From Aeromicrobium sp. 9AM (GTDB lineage: Bacteria > Actinomycetota > Actinomycetes > Propionibacteriales > Nocardioidaceae), in NCBI RefSeq assembly GCF_902506105.1, contig NZ_LR733304.1, forward strand, positions 2,615,832 through 2,679,831: a stretch of 64,000 bases of DNA. Reading direction: 5' to 3'. Shown here piece after piece: positions 60,286 to 64,000 of the stretch (the first letter of the stretch is position 1; each line of letters begins with the position of its first letter). Under the pieces are notes generated by a model. The model did not search any database. It was not told the origin of the DNA and worked only from the letters and a program-made list of their open reading frames with translations. The translations under genes were made by a program, and so were the position numbers.

Positions 60286-60291
60286 CTCTGC

Positions 60292-61092
60292 TCACGCCGG
60301 ATCGAGGATCCGCTGGAGGAACTGCCTCGTACGCTCCTCGCGCGGGTCGGCGATGACCTGCGAGCTGGGGCCACGTTCGACGACCACCCCCTCGTCGAGG
60401 AACAGCACCTGGTCGGCGACGTGCTCGGCGAAGCGGATCTCGTGCGTGACGAGCACCGTGGTCCATCCCTCGGCGGCCAGGTCCTTGATGACTGAGAGCA
60501 CCTCGCCGACGAGCTCAGGGTCGAGCGCGGACGTCGGCTCGTCGAACAACATGACCCGCGGCTTGAGGGCCAGGGCGCGGGCGATGCCGACCCGCTGCTG
60601 CTGACCACCGGACAGCTCGAACGGGTGCTGATCGGCCTTGTCACTCAGACCGACCTGGTCGAGGAGCGCCTTGGCCTCGTCGACCACCTCGTCGAGTGGA
60701 CGCTTCTGCACCTGGACGGGTCCCTCGATGACGTTGCCGAGCACGGTCTTGTGGGGGAACAGGTTGTGTGCCTGGAACACCATGCCGCTCTGCGCCCGCA
60801 GCGCCGCCATCTGCTGGCGCGCCGAGCTGCCCTTGTCTGGCAGGGTGCCGAAGTCCACCTCGACGTGGTCGATGCGGATCGTGCCGGCATCGGGTCGCTC
60901 AAGGACGTTGAGCGACCGCAGGATCGTGGTCTTGCCCGAGCCGGACGGCCCGATCAGGACCGATGTCGTGCCGGCCTTGACGTCGAGGTCGATGCCGCGG
61001 AGGACGTGGTTGTCGCCGAACGACTTCTGCAGTCCCCGCGCGCGTACGCGGAGATCGCCCATGTCGTTGCTGGGCTGCTGGATGTCGGTCAT
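60292..61092 (-). CDS. glnQ: Polar amino acid ABC transporter ATPase (GlnQ-like)
   Basis: The protein has 266 aa. Walker A is IGPSGSGKTTILRS (about 45), the Q-loop VFQAHNLFPH, the signature ELSGGQQQRVGIARALAL, Walker B VMLFDEPTSALDPE and the H-loop VTHEI. FPHKTVLGNVIEGPV and TRQFLQRIL near the end are typical of polar amino acid importers. The ATG at 61092 overlaps the stop of the permease gene (ATGA), so the importer is a two-gene operon with the fused binding-protein/permease. It is convergent with the 470-aa protein gene with only 6 nt between stops. Confidence 0.94.
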   Translation of the reverse strand: MTDIQQPSNDMGDLRVRARGLQKSFGDNHVLRGIDLDVKAGTTSVLIGPSGSGKTTILRSLNVLERPDAGTIRIDHVEVDFGTLPDKGSSARQQMAALRAQSGMVFQAHNLFPHKTVLGNVIEGPVQVQKRPLDEVVDEAKALLDQVGLSDKADQHPFELSGGQQQRVGIARALALKPRVMLFDEPTSALDPELVGEVLSVIKDLAAEGWTTVLVTHEIRFAEHVADQVLFLDEGVVVERGPSSQVIADPREERTRQFLQRILDPA

Positions 61093-62576
61093 CTGGCCAC
61101 GAACCTGTTCAGTCGGGTCTCGAGTCTGCCTTGGAAGGTCGCCATGCCCACGCACACGAACCAGTAGTAGAAGCCCGCGACCACGTAGATCGGGAGGTAG
61201 ATCTGGGCGTTGGCGCCGGCCAGCTGGGCCTGCCGGAACATGTCGGTCAGCAGCACCACGGAGACCAGCGACGTGTCCTTGAGCAGCGAGATCGCGGTGT
61301 TGGACAGGGGCGGCACGGCCGTGCGTGCGGCCTGCGGGAACACGATCCGGCGCAGCGACTGCCAATAGCCCATGCCGATGGTGGAGGCGGCCTCGAACTG
61401 GCCTTTCGGGACCGACAGGATGGCGGACCGTACGACCTCAGCGGCGTACCCACCGACGTTGAAGCTCAGCGCGAGGATCGCCGATGGCCACGGGTCGAGG
61501 TCGATCCCGATCTCGGGGAGCCCGTAGAACACGATGAACAGCTGCAGCAGCAGTGGTGTTCCGCGGATGATCGAGATGTAGGCCCGGGCGATGGCGCTCA
61601 GCACTCGACTGCCGGAGATCCGGGCCAGGGCCGCGCCGATCGCGAGCACGAGCCCGATGGCGAAGCTGACGATGGTCAGGGGGATCGTCACGATCAGCAG
61701 CTTCTTGAGCATCGGCCATGCGGCGTCCTTGACGACCTGGGTGTCGCTGCGGACCTCGCGTCCGCCGGACACGTCGACCTTGCCGGTGTTCTCCACCGTG
61801 ACGTCGGTCTTGAAGTACTTCTCCGAGATCTTCTTGAGGGTGCCGTCAGCCTTGAGCGCTGCCAGCGCCTTGTTGGACTCCTCGAGGCGAGGATCTCCCT
61901 TGCGGAACGCCAGCACCTGCTTGCTGACCTCGTCTCCCGCGTTGCCGACGATCTGGATGTCGTCGCGACCCGTGGTGTTGAGGTAGTCCAGGGCGGCGAT
62001 GTTGTCGTTGATCAGCAGGTCCGCGCGACCCTGGACCACCAGAGCAGCAGCCTGCGAGAACCCCTCGACGGCCTGGATCTTGGCACCGGCCTTGCGCGCG
62101 ACGTCGGCCCAGCTCGTCGTGGTGGACTCAGCGGCGGTCTTGCCCTTGACGTCCTTCAGGGTCTTGATGCCCTTGGTGCCCTTCTTGACCACGATGACGC
62201 CACGCGAGTACGTGTACGTCGTACCGAGGCCGTACTTGGCATCGCGTTCAGGATTGAAGGTGACCTGGTTGGCGATGACGTCGATACGCTTGGCCTCGAG
62301 TGCGGCGAAGATCGCGTCGAACTGCGTCTCGACGAACTTCAGGCGCCAGCCGGCCTTCTTGGCGACCGCCTTGATGACCTCGATGTCGAAGCCCGTGAGC
62401 TTGTTGGACTTGGCGTCGTGGAACGAGAACGGCGGATAGACGCCCTCGGTGCCGACACGCACGACGGGACGGTCATCGGCCTGGGCCAGATGTGTCGCGG
62501 TCGCGGAGGCGCTGCCGACCGGCAGCACGACCAACCCCACGAACGCCAGGACGAGCAGCCTCACGGCATGGCGCAT
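61089..62576 (-). CDS. Fused substrate-binding protein and permease of a polar amino acid ABC importer (GlnHP-like)
   Basis: The protein has 495 aa. The signal sequence MRHAVRLLVLAFVGLVVLPVGSA is followed by a periplasmic-type binding domain (about 40-265: VRVGTEGVYPPFSFHD, LTGFDIEVIKAVAKK, FDAIFAALEAKRIDVIANQ). A His/Met/Gln-type permease domain (about 285-495) follows, with the EAA-type segment EAASTIGMGYWQSLRRIVFPQAARTAVPP and RGTPLLLQLFIVFYGLPE. Such fusions are known from Lactococcus/Streptococcus GlnP but are uncommon in actinobacteria. Being membrane-tethered, the receptor needs no lipobox. AGGAG precedes the ATG at 62576. Confidence 0.92.
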   Translation of the reverse strand: MRHAVRLLVLAFVGLVVLPVGSASATATHLAQADDRPVVRVGTEGVYPPFSFHDAKSNKLTGFDIEVIKAVAKKAGWRLKFVETQFDAIFAALEAKRIDVIANQVTFNPERDAKYGLGTTYTYSRGVIVVKKGTKGIKTLKDVKGKTAAESTTTSWADVARKAGAKIQAVEGFSQAAALVVQGRADLLINDNIAALDYLNTTGRDDIQIVGNAGDEVSKQVLAFRKGDPRLEESNKALAALKADGTLKKISEKYFKTDVTVENTGKVDVSGGREVRSDTQVVKDAAWPMLKKLLIVTIPLTIVSFAIGLVLAIGAALARISGSRVLSAIARAYISIIRGTPLLLQLFIVFYGLPEIGIDLDPWPSAILALSFNVGGYAAEVVRSAILSVPKGQFEAASTIGMGYWQSLRRIVFPQAARTAVPPLSNTAISLLKDTSLVSVVLLTDMFRQAQLAGANAQIYLPIYVVAGFYYWFVCVGMATFQGRLETRLNRFVAR

Positions 62577-62669
62577 TGCGTCTCCTCTGTGGTGGTCCAC
62601 CGAGGGTTTCCCCGATAGACGTGACAGTAGCCCTGAAACGACGAGCCTGCCGATGTCTCGCCGGTCGGA

Positions 62670-63419
62670 CTACTTCTTCCGCCGCTCGAGGAAGGCGCTC
62701 ATGGCCTCACGCGCCTCGTCGCTCGCGAACAGCTCGGCCGACAGGGCGGCGACCTCGTCGCCGCGCTCGTCGATGCGGGCCACGAGATCGCGGTTGAGGA
62801 TCCGCTTGCTCTCGCGCAGGCCCTGCGGGTACGCCTTGCAGAGGTCCGCGAGGACGCGCGCGATCTCCGCCTCCAGCTCGTTGTCGGGCACCGCGCGCGT
62901 GATGAGGCCGACCTGGGCCGCCTCCGCAGCGTCGAACGTACGGGCGGTCAGGAACAGGTCGCCGGCCGCACGGTCGCTGAACCGCGGGATGAGGCTCAGC
63001 GAGATGATCGCCGCCGCCAGTCCCAGACGTACCTCGGTCAGCTGGAACGACACCGACTCCGCGGCGATGACGATGTCGGCCGCGCCGACGATGCCGAGGC
63101 CCCCGGCTCGTACCGGTCCACCCAGCTCGACGACGACGGGCTTGGCCGCCGTGGCGATCTGGCGCTGCAGCGTGACGATGGCCTTGGCGCCCTCGGCCAT
63201 GCCGCCAGCGACCGCCTCGGTCATGTCCGCGCCGGAGCAGAAGACCGTGCCGGCCGAGCGGATCAGGATCGCCTTGGCCTGCGGATCGGCGTCGGCCGTT
63301 GCGAGGTGCGCGGCGAGCTCGCTGACGAGCTGCTTGCTCAGCGCGTTGCGGTTGCGCTCGCTGTCGAGCGTGATCGTCGCAACCTGGTCGGCCACCTCGA
63401 GGTGCACCAGCTCAGTCAT
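62670..63419 (-). CDS. Enoyl-CoA hydratase/isomerase
   Basis: The protein has 249 aa with a crotonase fold. VATITLDSERNRNALSKQLVSEL is the N-terminal signature. GTVFCSGADMTEAVAG is the oxyanion-hole loop (CSGADM), and GGPVRAGGLGIVGAADIVIAAESVSFQLTEVRLGLAAAIIS is where the second catalytic Glu often sits in an A-E-x-x-L motif; here it is F-Q-L-T-E-V. It hydrates or isomerises enoyl-CoA in beta-oxidation. The ATG at 63419 has AAAGG 6 nt upstream. It follows the acyl-CoA dehydrogenase, consistent with a degradation pathway; a palindromic repeat lies between them. Confidence 0.93.
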   Translation of the reverse strand: MTELVHLEVADQVATITLDSERNRNALSKQLVSELAAHLATADADPQAKAILIRSAGTVFCSGADMTEAVAGGMAEGAKAIVTLQRQIATAAKPVVVELGGPVRAGGLGIVGAADIVIAAESVSFQLTEVRLGLAAAIISLSLIPRFSDRAAGDLFLTARTFDAAEAAQVGLITRAVPDNELEAEIARVLADLCKAYPQGLRESKRILNRDLVARIDERGDEVAALSAELFASDEAREAMSAFLERRKK

Positions 63420-63436
63420 GTTCTGCCTTTCAGATC

Positions 63437-63502
63437 CCGCTGGCAGTGACGTTTCGGTCGCGAATCGCCGTATGAGGCCGACGCAAACGTCACTCCCAGC
63501 GG
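63437..63502. repeat. Dispersed palindromic repeat, copy 2
   Basis: Arms at 63437-63460 and 63479-63502 pair with three mismatches in 24 around an 18-nt loop. The outer core, CCGCTGG then AGTGACGTTT, matches the repeat at 48583-48646. It lies between an acyl-CoA dehydrogenase gene and the enoyl-CoA hydratase gene. Confidence 0.8.
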
Positions 63503-63511
63503 GGTTTCTTC

Positions 63512-64000
63512 TTAGTAGGACTTCGGGAGGCCCAGGGAGAACTGGGCGATGAAGTTGAGCACCATCTCCTTGCTGACCGGTGCGATGCGGGACAGGCGCG
63601 AGCCCGCGAGCATCTGCACCAGACCGTACTCGTTGGCCAGGCCGTTGCCGCCATGCGTCTGGATCGCCCGGTCGACGGCGTTGCACACGGCCTCGCCCGC
63701 GGCGTACTTCGCCATGTTGGCCGCCTCGCCGGCCGCCATGAAGTCACCGGCGACATACAGGGCCGCCGCCTTCTGGGTCATGAGCCGGGCCATCTCGATC
63801 TCGATGAACGTCTGCGCGAGCGGGTGCGCGATCGCCTGGTGCGAGCCGATCGGCGCCTTCCAGACCTGGCGCTGCTTGGCGTACTCGCACGCCTTGGCCA
63901 GGGCGAGCCGGGCGGTGCCGGTCGCGAACGCCGCGCCCATGATCCGCTCGGGGTTGAGCCCGGCGAAGAGCTGGTCGATGCCGGCGTCCTCGCTGCCGAT
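63512..64000 (-). CDS. Acyl-CoA dehydrogenase (C-terminal part, cut by the window edge)
   Basis: 163 residues are readable, entering in frame from the window edge with IGSEDAGIDQLFAGLNPERI. They contain ATGTARLALAKACEYAKQRQVWKAPIGSHQAIAHPLAQ (the flavin-adenine and dimer helix), then AVCNAVDRAIQTHGGNGLANEYGLVQMLAGSRLSRIAPVSKEMVLNFIA, all typical of the C-terminal domain of acyl-CoA dehydrogenases. THGGNG includes the G-G-x-G motif near the FAD. The 5-prime half lies beyond the window. Together with the hydratase it suggests a catabolic operon transcribed towards lower coordinates. Confidence 0.92.
   Translation of the reverse strand: MGSEDAGIDQLFAGLNPERIMGAAFATGTARLALAKACEYAKQRQVWKAPIGSHQAIAHPLAQTFIEIEMARLMTQKAAALYVAGDFMAAGEAANMAKYAAGEAVCNAVDRAIQTHGGNGLANEYGLVQMLAGSRLSRIAPVSKEMVLNFIAQFSLGLPKSY

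Noticed and set aside
1..64000. CRISPR arrays, tRNA or rRNA genes, insertion sequences
   Set aside because: I saw no regularly spaced direct repeats, no cloverleaf with a T-arm motif and no transposase reading frame.

Overview
The window reads as chromosomal DNA of a high-GC actinobacterium. The base composition looks close to 70 percent G+C by eye. It carries type VII (ESX) secretion genes, an F420-dependent oxidoreductase, a mycothiol-type isomerase family protein, a FadE5 orthologue and an MprAB-PepD style stress cassette. I infer a member of the Propionibacteriales/Nocardioidaceae (Nocardioides or Aeromicrobium-like), but no rRNA or other marker in the window proves this.

Region 1 (1-16.2 kb) is an ESX locus. 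A MinD-like ATPase and EccD lie on the minus strand, and EccC diverges from them on the plus strand. EccC is followed by three small WXG100/EspC-like proteins that lack the WXG motif. Next come two copies of a cassette made of a very large ESX-associated protein (897 and 964 aa) and a short lipoprotein whose start overlaps its stop codon. A single-span membrane protein gene lies between the two cassettes in reverse orientation. The large proteins share about 195 nearly identical N-terminal residues and then diverge, which is the layout of polymorphic secreted effectors. This is the best candidate for an undescribed system here.

Region 2 (16.2-34.7 kb) is ordinary metabolism with informative regulation. 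It holds a HAD phosphatase, fadE5 with a promoter/operator, an OhrR/MarR regulator with an 18-bp operator in its own leaderless promoter, an MPI-family enzyme, an SDR, GNATs (one frameshifted), an MFS transporter, and hsp20 with a HAIR (HspR) operator. It also holds a branched-chain 2-oxoacid dehydrogenase operon (E1alpha, E1beta, E2), a HisC-type aminotransferase with a palindromic operator, a G6PDH-family F420 enzyme and an EamA exporter.

Region 3 (34.7-47.5 kb) is an FtsX/MacB-type ABC export operon with two giant permeases and two ATPases, then a holin-like protein, a low-molecular-weight tyrosine phosphatase and a fructosamine kinase. An MprA-MprB-PepD/HtrA envelope stress module follows. 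Near-identical direct-repeat boxes precede mprA and pepD.

Region 4 (47.5-64 kb) holds another EamA transporter, a DUF2945 protein, and a fused PhzE/TrpEG anthranilate synthase behind a classical trp attenuator whose leader peptide has tandem Trp codons. It continues with an M20 hydrolase, a membrane metallophosphoesterase coupled to a HelD-type helicase, and two tandem secreted beta-rich paralogues with a related third gene. The right end has a glutamine-type ABC transporter whose binding protein and permease are fused, an enoyl-CoA hydratase and a truncated acyl-CoA dehydrogenase.

A -10-like hexamer lies 6-7 nt upstream of many start codons, so leaderless transcription seems common. I saw no tRNA, rRNA, CRISPR array, transposase or phage gene. 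No gene-free stretch exceeds 300 bases.
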